The notes beneath the pieces were generated by a model. The model saw only the letters and a program-made list of their open reading frames with translations. It had not been told where the DNA came from and made no database searches. Below, piece by piece: positions 7,332 through 14,963 of a stretch of DNA of 51,838 nt (position 1 is its first letter; each line of letters opens with the position of its first letter). The DNA comes from Nostoc sp. LPT (GTDB taxonomy: Bacteria > Cyanobacteriota > Cyanobacteriia > Cyanobacteriales > Nostocaceae), in assembly GCF_017115165.1 (NCBI RefSeq), contig NZ_JABXKF010000171.1:1-51838 (forward strand), written 5' to 3'. The position numbers and the translations under genes were made by a program.

Positions 7332-9077
7332 TTAAATTCCATGACTTTTACCAATTACCCAATTACGCCGGAAAAACCGAGCTAAAGCTGATTCTTCTAA
7401 GGAGAGATAAATTGGGCGTCCGTGGGGACACGTGCGGGGGTTGCGAGTGCGTTGCCAATTATCTAAAAGTGTCTGCATTTCTTGTTGATTCATCGGTGTA
7501 CCGTTACGAATGGCACTGCGACAGGCGACAGCTACTTGGGCTGTTTGTAAATCGCCTCCCCAACTAAGTTCTAAAATTGCTTCTGCACAGTCGTCTCGCT
7601 GCTGCAAAGGGGCGGGGATATTACGGACTGCCCAAAGTTGTTCGCCAAAGGGTTCTATTTCTAAACCGATGCGTTGCAGTTGCGATACTTGCGCTGGCGA
7701 TAATTGATAAAGAATTATTGGCGGTTCGACGGGTAAAAGTTGCCAATCATCGCATAATTGCTCATACAAAACTCGCTCATGGGCAATGTGCTGTTCTACT
7801 AACCACATACCACCTGAATGTTCCGCCACAATATAAGTGTTGCTAACTTGAGCGACAGCTTTTAAGGAGTTAGGAGTTGAGAGCGAGGGGTTAGAATTTT
7901 TATGATTTTCGTTGGGATTTTGAGGATTGAAATTGTAACCGCCTTTGGCTTCTGCGGCTTTGAGTAATTTACTAACTCGTGTTGTGTGAACAGCTTCTTT
8001 GAGATTGTTAGAAGAGATGCTGATTGCTTGGTTAATTGCTTGGGTAATTTGTTCTTGCCAATAAATGATTTCGTTGAGGTAAATTTCTGTTTTTGCTGGA
8101 TTGCGATTCCAGTTAATTTGCTCCGGGGAAATGGCAAGATGTAAGAAACAAATTGGATAGCGATCGCGTGGTAATGTTTTGTGAAATACTGATAATATCG
8201 TTTGCTCTAGTTCTGGCGTCTTAACCATCCTGCCGTTAATGGCTACACGTACCCAATCTGGACGATGACGATGACAGCGATCGGGTAATCCTACCACTAA
8301 ATTTAGTGCAGAGTGCAAAGTACAGAGTGAGGAGTTAGGAGTGCTGAATTCGGAATTCTGAGTTTTGTCTTCTGAGTTTAATGGGTTGGCTATTTCCAGT
8401 TTCACTTCTTGCAAGTCACCTTGTCGCACTTGCGGTAAAATCTGCAGTAATAGTTGTCCAGTTGTGGCAGCAGGACAAATGGTGAACCATTGACGGTCAT
8501 TTTGCCAAATCTGCCAGGTGACATGGGGATGACACAGGGCGATTTGGTAAATTGTAGCTTGCACAGCTTTCATTTGCTGTGCTGTTGTGGGTAATCCCTG
8601 ACGACGAGATGAGCAATTACCGAAAAGATGGGAAACTGTAACTACTGTACCAGGTGCGATCGCAGTTGCTTCAACTTGTACAACTTTCCCGCCATCGCCA
8701 TAAATTATCCGCCATCCTAATTTTCCGTCCAGAGGACGACTCAAAATTTCTAAATCTGCCAGAGTCGTTAAACTGTGCAACGCCTCACCACGAAACCCCA
8801 AACTATTAATTTTCCACAAATCGGCACTAGAGCGAATTTTACTAGTGCTGTGGGCTGTGGCTGCTTGTTGCAAATCATCTAGGTTCATTCCACAGCCATT
8901 ATCTGCCACACGGATTCGCCATTGCTGCGGCCATAGAGAAACCACAATTCGCGTTGCACCTGCGTCTAGGGAATTTTCTACCAATTCCCGCACCACAGAA
9001 GCTAAAGAGTCGATTACCTCTCCAGCTGTAATGAGATATACGACTTCTGTTGGTAGAGCTTGAATAGTAGATGCCAT
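7332..9077 (-). CDS. mutL: DNA mismatch repair protein MutL
   Basis: 581 aa. The N-terminal GHKL ATPase is clear: ITAGEVIDSLASVVRELVENSLDAGA, then RVADNGCGM and a conserved HSTSKI...LGFRGEAL. A DNA-binding/dimerisation part follows (about 290-350, NGRMVKTPELEQ, NRNPAKTEIYL). The C-terminal domain has LVEQHIAHERVLYE, VACRSAIRNG and TCPHGRPIYLSL. It couples mismatch recognition to strand incision. Two segments of the variable linker (residues about 231-258 and 387-406) read as Ser/Asn/Thr/Pro-rich peptide derived from the dispersed gaattc/ttaggagt intergenic repeat, inserted in frame. ATG 9077 fits the family start. Confidence 0.97.
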   Translation of the reverse strand: MASTIQALPTEVVYLITAGEVIDSLASVVRELVENSLDAGATRIVVSLWPQQWRIRVADNGCGMNLDDLQQAATAHSTSKIRSSADLWKINSLGFRGEALHSLTTLADLEILSRPLDGKLGWRIIYGDGGKVVQVEATAIAPGTVVTVSHLFGNCSSRRQGLPTTAQQMKAVQATIYQIALCHPHVTWQIWQNDRQWFTICPAATTGQLLLQILPQVRQGDLQEVKLEIANPLNSEDKTQNSEFSTPNSSLCTLHSALNLVVGLPDRCHRHRPDWVRVAINGRMVKTPELEQTILSVFHKTLPRDRYPICFLHLAISPEQINWNRNPAKTEIYLNEIIYWQEQITQAINQAISISSNNLKEAVHTTRVSKLLKAAEAKGGYNFNPQNPNENHKNSNPSLSTPNSLKAVAQVSNTYIVAEHSGGMWLVEQHIAHERVLYEQLCDDWQLLPVEPPIILYQLSPAQVSQLQRIGLEIEPFGEQLWAVRNIPAPLQQRDDCAEAILELSWGGDLQTAQVAVACRSAIRNGTPMNQQEMQTLLDNWQRTRNPRTCPHGRPIYLSLEESALARFFRRNWVIGKSHGI

Positions 9078-9498
9078 AAATTATAGTTTATAGCTTCTGG
9101 GGGCACGTTATATATGACTTATATCATGTTCGCTTGATTACTTAAGCCAGAGAACCCCGCAGGGCAAACGCATCTAAATACTGTACTAGCTTTTGCTAAC
9201 TATAGAAATATTTCGTAGAATACTCACCAAAACAGTGCCTCGCCTGTAGAGTAACTCGGCTTAGAGTAAAAAGTAAAATTAATTGCACTCAGCATATAGG
9301 GTCCCAAGCCCCTAAATTTATTTATGGGGATTATTAATTTTGAATTTTGAATTTTGAATTCCCCGTTTGCGTAGCGTCTCGCAGAGAAGGGGTTGACTCT
9401 AGCATTGGTAGTTCCAGGTAGTCATCACGCCATGCCTTTGGCTCTTGGTAAGCCCAACAGTTCCTTATCAAGGACAATTGCCCGATCCATCTCGACAC
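9078..9498. other. Intergenic region with repeats
   Basis: No gene is supported. The stretch includes one copy of a 38-bp dispersed repeat (9306-9343), a run of gaatttt direct repeats just after it, and a palindromic short repeat around 9360-9395 (CCCCGTTTGCGTAGCGTCTC...GAGAAGGGG). Confidence 0.5.
9306..9343 (+). repeat. 38-bp repeat, left copy bracketing the Ro island
   Basis: It starts AAGCCCCTAAATTTATTTAT and ends ATTAATTTTGA. An exact reverse-complement copy lies at 16826-16863, on the other side of the Ro60/Y RNA locus. Each copy is followed, on its outer or inner side, by short AT-rich repeats (gaatttt or gtcaaaa). It resembles a dispersed Nostoc-type repeat. Confidence 0.8.
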
Positions 9499-9527
9499 TT
9501 GACATTATGTAATTTACGTAATACACT
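9499..9527 (+). promoter_or_regulatory. Sigma-70-type promoter for the Ro/Y RNA island
   Basis: A perfect -35 TTGACA (9499-9504), a 17-bp spacer and -10 TACACT (9522-9527) predict a start near 9534. The spacer contains the palindrome TTACGTAA. No gene lies between it and the first structured RNAs, so it probably drives the rightward RNA-gene array. Confidence 0.55.
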
Positions 9528-9609
9528 TGTAGTATAAAAATAAAAGCCTCCTCAAAAGGCAAAACTAAAACCCCTTGGAACCTTGACAATTGCTATAGAT
9601 GCCACTTTT

Positions 9610-9733
9610 GGGGCCGCGATTGGTGTTCGACTGCTCCGAAGCCAACAAACGGACGGTTGCAGGATTCGGGTACCCTACCCTTCGGGAACGCTCCGCGAAC
9701 GGGAAGGCAAAGCCTACAATTCCCGACGACTCC
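9610..9733 (+). ncRNA. Possible structured RNA with tmRNA-like 5' end
   Basis: The stretch opens GGGGCCGCGATTGGTGTTCGAC, recalling the GGGGCYG...GGTTTCGAC start of tmRNA. At 9727-9733 CGACTCC can pair with GGGGCCG (one C-A mismatch, one G-U), followed by ACT. Between them a dispersed GGGAACGCTCCGCGAACGG repeat and a CGGGAA/TTCCCG stem are present. There is no visible tag reading frame. This may be a decayed or mimic RNA, or chance. Confidence 0.25.
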
Positions 9734-9809
9734 ACTCTTTCTTGACTGCGATTGAAGTTGTGTAAACACTTCTGGGAGCAAGATAAGAGCATCGCAATTA
9801 TGCTTTCTT

Positions 9810-10019
<210 letters not shown>

Positions 10020-10057
10020 CTAATATCAATTCGTAATTAAAACAAGAGGTGATTGCA

Positions 10058-10258
10058 ATGGTTCATATTCGATTTGAAGGACGTTCTGTTGATGTGCCAA
10101 AAACACAATTGGGAATTGCAGCAGGGATGAATGATGAGGCAGTGAAGGAGCGCGTTGCTCGGCATTTAGATGTGAATAGCGATCGCCTCTCTGCTTACGT
10201 AATCGATCGCCGTCCTAGTGGCGATCTGATCGTCCGCCCTGAAGCTGTCTATGGTTAA
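10058..10258 (+). CDS. Putative ubiquitin-like/MoaD-like small modifier
   Basis: A 66-aa protein. Its apparent order is strand-strand (VHIRFEGRSVDVP), helix (NDEAVKERVARHL), strands (LSAYVIDRRPSGDLIVRPE) and a free C-terminal AVYG. This resembles a minimal beta-grasp protein with an exposed terminal glycine, as in MoaD, ThiS and bacterial ubiquitin-like modifiers. An E1/ThiF-like gene at 16089 in the same island would be its natural activating enzyme. ATG 10058 has a strong AGAGGTGA site 7 nt upstream; the in-frame alternative start at 10049 is poorer. It sits between Y RNAs A and C. I infer the fold from the pattern, not from a match. Confidence 0.6.
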   Translation: MVHIRFEGRSVDVPKTQLGIAAGMNDEAVKERVARHLDVNSDRLSAYVIDRRPSGDLIVRPEAVYG

Positions 10259-10267
10259 ATTTCAGAG

Positions 10268-10456
10268 TCATCCGTGCCCTAACAGAAGAAGCATACATAC
10301 ACATTCATAACGGTTCTAAGGTAGTAAAGTTCGAGCGATCGAATAAGCGAAGCATGATTTCTAAGTAAGAGCGCAGATTTAGCGTGCGTGCCCACTGCCA
10401 ATATTTGGTAAGAGCGACCGTAGCTGTAAAAAGCTTCTTAAACTTGCACGGAATGA
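10268..10456 (+). ncRNA. Y RNA C carrying a permuted 23S rRNA H68-H71-like insert
   Basis: The outer stem is TCAT-CCGTGC/GCACGG-(A)ATGA, with conserved CCTAACA and AACTT loop strands and inner stem AAGAAGC/GCTTCTT. At 10307-10324 the insert reads ATAACGGTTCTAAGGTAG, differing at one base from the bacterial 23S H69-H70 sequence. Near its end (10407-10429) GGTAAGAGCGACCGTAGCTG-TAA matches the segment that in 23S rRNA lies immediately before it (GGTAA...GGCCGTAACTATAA). The order is therefore circularly permuted, with the break in the H69 loop where the Y stem is attached; ACCGT and ACGGT re-form the H69 stem. A TTCGA-GCGA-TCGAA hairpin occupies the H71 region. Confidence 0.85.
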
Positions 10457-10466
10457 TTTAAGACTT

Positions 10467-10609
10467 AATTCCGCGCCCTAACTTGTAAAGCCTACACACA
10501 CCATCCGGCAACGGAATGCAGGTTCAAATCCTGTCGCTCCCTTTGATGGGAGCGTAGCCAAATTGGTATAGGCAATTGTGAAAACTGCTTTGCTAACTTG
10601 TGCGGAATT
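10467..10609 (+). ncRNA. Y RNA D with circularly permuted tRNA module
   Basis: The outer stem AATTCCGCGC/GTGCGGAATT, CCTAACTT/AACTT loop and inner stem GTAAAGC/GCTTTGC match the Y scheme. The insert is a tRNA in permuted order. First come a TCCG-GCAA-CGGA hairpin like a long variable arm, T-arm GCAGG-TTCAAAT-CCTGT (10518-10534) and the 3' acceptor strand CGCTCCC (10535-10541). After a 6-nt linker come the 5' acceptor strand GGGAGCG (10548-10554, 7 bp perfect), TA and a D-arm GCC-AAATTGGTATA-GGC. The Y stem thus sits where the anticodon loop would be, the reverse of RNAs A and B where it sits at the acceptor end. Confidence 0.85.
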
Positions 10610-10628
10610 TCAATTATTTAACAAAACA

Positions 10629-10799
10629 GAATTCAGGAGTCAGTAGCCAGAATTCAGAATTTAATTATGTGTGATTGTCTGATAAATAAAGGGGTTGAAG
10701 TTCCCCACTAAATCAAAAATTTAATGGTCTTTAATTAGTAGCGAGTCTAAATTACACATTTTTTTATTCTGAATTATAAATTCTGAATTCTGCATTCTT
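10629..10799. repeat. gaattcaggagtcag-type inverted repeat element
   Basis: GAATTCAGGAGTCAGTAGCC opens and a run of TTCTGAATT/TTCTGAATTCTG closes a roughly 170-bp element. A related element lies at 34050-34247. It falls between Y RNA D and the following gene and separates them without an open reading frame. Confidence 0.65.
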
Positions 10800-10849
10800 C
10801 TTAAAATCGGATTTTTCTATAACCTTTACTCAACACAGAGGTGAGTTCA

Positions 10850-10951
10850 ATGATGTTAGCTAACTCATGTTTAATAACAACTCAATTAGTACAAGTGCAT
10901 TTAAACAACGTGAGATATGAGCGAACATCGTTTGAGCGAGATTGTGATTGA
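10850..10951 (+). CDS. Possible 33-aa leader peptide
   Basis: ATGATG at 10850 follows CAGAGGTGAG, the same strong ribosome-binding context that precedes the other genes of the island. The reading frame (MMLANSCLITTQLVQ...) ends within the first codons of the next gene (ATG 10917), overlapping it. The next gene has a weak site of its own, so coupling is possible. There is no similarity I can name. Confidence 0.35.
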   Translation: MMLANSCLITTQLVQVHLNNVRYERTSFERDCD

Positions 10952-11642
10952 GCGTCCTCGCGGTGGGAGGAGAATTAGCCTCAAAAAGGTGACTGGCTTT
11001 AAGAAGCAATTAGACAAAATCACCCAGGATGCAATTCAGGATGGATTGTTGAATCCCTACCTGATTAAACCAACAAATAAATCTAAGTATCTTTCAGACC
11101 ATCTCGGCCCTCTGCGTCGGTTTTTGCGCTCAAAAGTCGGACAGCCTTGGAATGACGTTTACAGCCAACTGTGTCAACGATTAGATCCCAGTACAATGGC
11201 AGGGCGGCATGTTATCGATCATGTGTGGGACTATGTTGAACGGCATGTAGAAATAATTGATGGTGGTTTTTATAGCAAGCCTTACCAAGGGTATCGAATT
11301 CAGCTAGATGCAAACCATCGCGATCGCTTCTATATCCATCCTGAAACTGGAATTCTTTGTGCAGCCAAAAAAGTACCTCGAAAGCAGAAGCAAAAGCAGG
11401 AACAAAGTGATATTGTCATCATTGATAATTATCATCAATACCAGAAGCTAAATGAAATTTGGTATTTAATTACCTTTGAAGATTTTCCACCCCCACCAAC
11501 TCATTATGTGACCGATGTTGTCAAAGGTATAATTCATCGTTCTGCGGCAATGTATAGAGGTCGAATGATTTACGCTGTTAGGAAACAGCAGTGTAACAAG
11601 AAAGAAATTCGATTTATTTTAAATCAACTTTCTAAAAACTAA
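10917..11642 (+). CDS. Unrecognised basic protein of the Ro/Y RNA island, 241 aa
   Basis: I cannot assign a known domain with confidence. The protein is basic (RPRGGRRISLKKVTGFKKQ at the N-terminus, a KKVPRKQKQKQ stretch near residue 155), as expected of an RNA binder. It has a central GRHVIDHVWDYVERHV segment with regularly spaced His/Asp, a DRFYIHPETGILC strand, and LITFEDFPPPP before the C-terminal helix. Similar proteins with a WxxVY...HVxDHVxDxVE core occur in other bacteria as hypotheticals, from memory. It lies between Y RNAs D and B, the latter only 6 bp after its stop, so the RNA probably shares its transcript. Confidence 0.6.
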   Translation: MSEHRLSEIVIERPRGGRRISLKKVTGFKKQLDKITQDAIQDGLLNPYLIKPTNKSKYLSDHLGPLRRFLRSKVGQPWNDVYSQLCQRLDPSTMAGRHVIDHVWDYVERHVEIIDGGFYSKPYQGYRIQLDANHRDRFYIHPETGILCAAKKVPRKQKQKQEQSDIVIIDNYHQYQKLNEIWYLITFEDFPPPPTHYVTDVVKGIIHRSAAMYRGRMIYAVRKQQCNKKEIRFILNQLSKN

Positions 11643-11648
11643 AATTTT

Positions 11649-11774
<126 letters not shown>

Positions 11775-11807
11775 ATCTTATTTTATTTCAACATGGAGGT
11801 GAGAACG

Positions 11808-12045
<238 letters not shown>

Positions 12046-12090
12046 TACTAACGATTTCAATTTACATTAAATTTCTAATTGGCAGTTGTT

Positions 12091-12162
12091 GCCGCGCCCC
12101 GATCGCAGAAGCTTACATAAGTCTGAAAAATTTATACACAATGCTTCTACAACTTGCGCGGT
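12091..12162 (+). ncRNA. Y RNA E, minimal scaffold without module
   Basis: The outer stem GCCGCGC/GCGCGGT, conserved CCCC-GATC/AACTT loop and inner stem AGAAGC/GCTTCT match the shared scheme, including TTACATA just after the inner stem. The apical part is only about 30 nt (AAGTCTGAAAAATTTATAC...), with no tRNA or rRNA likeness. It lies 62 bp upstream of the Ro60 gene. It may be the plain Ro-binding RNA, or sit in the Ro60 leader and take part in its control. Confidence 0.7.
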
Positions 12163-12224
12163 GACTCGATCGCCTCGCGTGCAACATCTGCCTCCTCATC
12201 CATCACAATTAGAGGAGGTTCATA

Positions 12225-13658
12225 ATGAACACCGCAGAACGTGACCTGCGTTTAGAAATGCTCAACAGTTTACTCACAACTCCTCACCGCAAGCTTGAGC
12301 AAGTCGCAGAAATTCATCAGTTGATTGTTGAACTCGATCCCATCTTCTACGGACACCTGGCAGTTTGGTATCAGCGTCATGGTGATGTCCGCGACCACAA
12401 AGAGGTGTTTGTTGCTCATTTGTTAACCAGCAATTTGACTGAACACCGAGATGCTGGATTTATGATGCTGCAAGAATTTCCTCCCTATCAAGTGGCTCGT
12501 GTGGTGGACTTCATGAAGCAGCAGCAGAATAAATTGCCTCGTTCCGCCCGCACTGCGGTACGGCGTTATCTAAAGGTACGGGAGAGCAATCCAGCTCTGT
12601 TCGATCGCGCTGCTCTGAGAGGTCGTAAAGCAATGAAGCACTTATACGCTTCGCTGCACATCAAGCCAAATGAGCGGGCAAATGCGATTCTATTTGGCGA
12701 TACTCCTCCAGAGGGTTCCTTAGCAAATGTGCTGAAGCAGCTTGCTAAGGCAGAAAATGCCGCAGAACAGGCACGGCTGATTGTCGAGTTCAAAATTCCA
12801 TATACGATCGCAATTGGTACAATCAACCAACTTACACCAGTTGTATTGGTGGCGTTAATCAACAGCATGACTCCTCAAGAAGCGATCAACAACCTCAAGT
12901 CTCTCCAGACTAGAGGTGCAATGGATCACCCACAAGTCAAGAAGCTGATTGATTCTAAGCTGGAAGCAGCATCTAAGAGTGCGCGTGTTTCAGCATTTAA
13001 AGCACAGATTGCCACAGATGCAGGAGATTTTGACGCAGACACCGTTGCCCAACTGGAAAAGGTGACAAACGAACAGGTGAAACGGCGTGGTGCGATCGCT
13101 CGTCCAACTGCTTTATTGGTAGACAAGTCTGGTTCAATGGAAAATGCGATCGCGACGGGTTTGCAACTCGCTGCCTTAATCTCTGGTATCACTAAGGCAG
13201 AACTGTTTGTCTACGCTTTCGACACCATTCCTTACGCTATTACAGCAAAGGGCAAGGAGTTGACCGACTGGGAGCGTGCCTTCCAGTACATCAATGCAGG
13301 CGGTGGTACTAGCATCGGCTGTGCATTGGAAGCAATGCGGAAGAAGAAGCAGGTAGTTGACCAGATAATTTTGGTGACGGATGAGGGCGAAAATGCTGCT
13401 CCTTACTTCGGTGAAGTCTACAAGAACTACTGCCGGGAATTGGCGATAATGCCCAATGTGGTGATTGTCCGTGTGGGTACTCATTACAACTGGGTAGAGA
13501 GTCAACTGAAGCAGCAGCAAGCACCTGTAGATACGTTCACTTTCGCGGGTGACTACTACAGTTTGCCGAACATCGTTCCACTACTGACGCGCCCCTCTCG
13601 TCTGGATTTGCTGATGGAGATTTTGGACATGCCGTTGCCTGTGCGAGATGATAAGTAA
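12225..13658 (+). CDS. rsr: Ro60 orthologue (TROVE-vWA protein)
   Basis: 477 aa. The N-terminal part (about 1-290) is an all-helical HEAT-like TROVE ring: HYGHLAVWYQRHGDVRDHKEVF-type repeats and FPPYQVARVVDF, ending IARPTALL. A C-terminal von Willebrand A domain begins DKSGSM (D300, S302, S304: the MIDAS), with GGGTSIGCALEAM and LVTDEGEN supplying the other metal ligands. Ro60 rings bind Y RNAs on the outer surface and the ends of misfolded RNA in the hole; bacterial orthologues associate with PNPase or RNase. A strong AGAGGAGG site precedes ATG 12225. Six Y-like RNAs within 5 kb give independent support. Confidence 0.93.
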   Translation: MNTAERDLRLEMLNSLLTTPHRKLEQVAEIHQLIVELDPIFYGHLAVWYQRHGDVRDHKEVFVAHLLTSNLTEHRDAGFMMLQEFPPYQVARVVDFMKQQQNKLPRSARTAVRRYLKVRESNPALFDRAALRGRKAMKHLYASLHIKPNERANAILFGDTPPEGSLANVLKQLAKAENAAEQARLIVEFKIPYTIAIGTINQLTPVVLVALINSMTPQEAINNLKSLQTRGAMDHPQVKKLIDSKLEAASKSARVSAFKAQIATDAGDFDADTVAQLEKVTNEQVKRRGAIARPTALLVDKSGSMENAIATGLQLAALISGITKAELFVYAFDTIPYAITAKGKELTDWERAFQYINAGGGTSIGCALEAMRKKKQVVDQIILVTDEGENAAPYFGEVYKNYCRELAIMPNVVIVRVGTHYNWVESQLKQQQAPVDTFTFAGDYYSLPNIVPLLTRPSRLDLLMEILDMPLPVRDDK

Positions 13659-13866
13659 GTTGCAAAGTATGGCAATGTTTATTAATACAAATAGTAAGCC
13701 TTGCCTACTTTGGATATTTTAAATTACTTTAATTAAGTAGAAATATAAATTAATTTTGCAACAAATATATTTGCTGTTGACAATAATTTGTCCCTGCACG
13801 TATCCTGGGATTTCAGATAAAATACTCTTAAAGTATAAAACAATTAAAAGTAGGCTTAGAAAAACT

Positions 13867-14826
13867 ATGTTAAAAAATACTAGCTTTGCTTTTGTAGCTA
13901 ACCTAGTTAATGTAAACTGCGACCTGCCTTTCAAAGTTATTGAAGATTGCTACTTCCAAAAAGCTAACCCTATTCAAATTGAGCAGATTAAAGAATATTT
14001 CCGATATTCAGGTTATTTTCCAATGTTTTCCAGCTTTAATTCATCTCCTTATCAATTTGAATATATTGAAGCCATAAATACACTCAATCATAAGAGTTTT
14101 CAAAGTCAGCCGCTTGAACCACAAAATTGGAAATATTATGTAATAAACTTTTATGGAAATAATTCTAAAATTTATGATTTAAGTTTGGCAGCTAATTTAA
14201 TAGAAGTCGAATTAGAATTTGCCTTACAATTTCTCTACCATGAAGGAGTAAAAAATTTTGGAATCCTGAAAAACCCTACACATATTTTTAATTATTTTCA
14301 TGAAATGGATACTGACTTGCCTTCAATTGAATATATTGATGGTGTAACTCTGCAAGATATAGGCTCAGTATATAAAACTTATCAGCAGTTAGATGAAATG
14401 AAGTATCCAGACATAAAAAAAGCTATTAATATGCTAGAAGAACTCAAGCATATTCCTCATAATTCTAAATTCAAAATTCTTGGGCTATTTACTATTATTG
14501 AATTTTTGATTACACATAAACCAATTGATAAAGAGGATTCAATTACACGACAAGTTATAAATAAAATTAATTTATTATCAAAGCGTTTTATTAATAAACT
14601 CGACTACTCTCAGTTTTTTGGAAATACACCGGAAAGTACAGTTTGGAAAAAGCTTTACGCTTATAGAAGTAATATAGCGCACGGTGGTCAACCTGATTTT
14701 ATAAAAGAGCTATTAGTTTTAAAAGATGATTTCACTGCCAAAAAATTTTTAAAATTAGTTGTAAAAATGCTTTTGCGACACTCTCTAATCGAACCTCAAC
14801 TATACACTGATTTGAAAGAATGCTAA
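13867..14826 (+). CDS. HEPN (ApeA-like) protein, candidate RNase
   Basis: About 319 aa, A/T-rich. The C-terminal third carries FKILGLFTIIEFLITHKP and then KLYAYRSNIAHGG, an R-x4-H motif (R267, H272) typical of HEPN domains, many of which are RNases. The N-terminal part is not recognised. ATG 13867 is preferred over the non-ATG upstream frame. Its base composition is lower in GC than that of the Ro60 gene next door, hinting at separate acquisition. Its place between Ro60 and Y RNA F suggests an RNA-cleaving effector of the locus, but that is inference. Confidence 0.6.
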   Translation: MLKNTSFAFVANLVNVNCDLPFKVIEDCYFQKANPIQIEQIKEYFRYSGYFPMFSSFNSSPYQFEYIEAINTLNHKSFQSQPLEPQNWKYYVINFYGNNSKIYDLSLAANLIEVELEFALQFLYHEGVKNFGILKNPTHIFNYFHEMDTDLPSIEYIDGVTLQDIGSVYKTYQQLDEMKYPDIKKAINMLEELKHIPHNSKFKILGLFTIIEFLITHKPIDKEDSITRQVINKINLLSKRFINKLDYSQFFGNTPESTVWKKLYAYRSNIAHGGQPDFIKELLVLKDDFTAKKFLKLVVKMLLRHSLIEPQLYTDLKEC

Positions 14827-14954
14827 ATGAATATTGTTGGCAGATAAAACTTAAAACCCTTGAACCCTAGCTGACTGATAAAGATTTTATCTCAATTTCC
14901 TTATGTCAATGACAACCGCGATCGCTTTTCCATTTAATTTGTAGTATATTGTAA

Positions 14955-14960
14955 TATAAT
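14955..14960 (+). promoter_or_regulatory. TATAAT -10 element for Y RNA F
   Basis: A consensus TATAAT ends 3 bp before the first base of the Y RNA F stem, so a start would fall at or just within the RNA's 5' end. The -35 position (ATTTAA) is weak. It suggests that RNA F can be transcribed on its own. Confidence 0.45.
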
Positions 14961-14963
14961 ATC

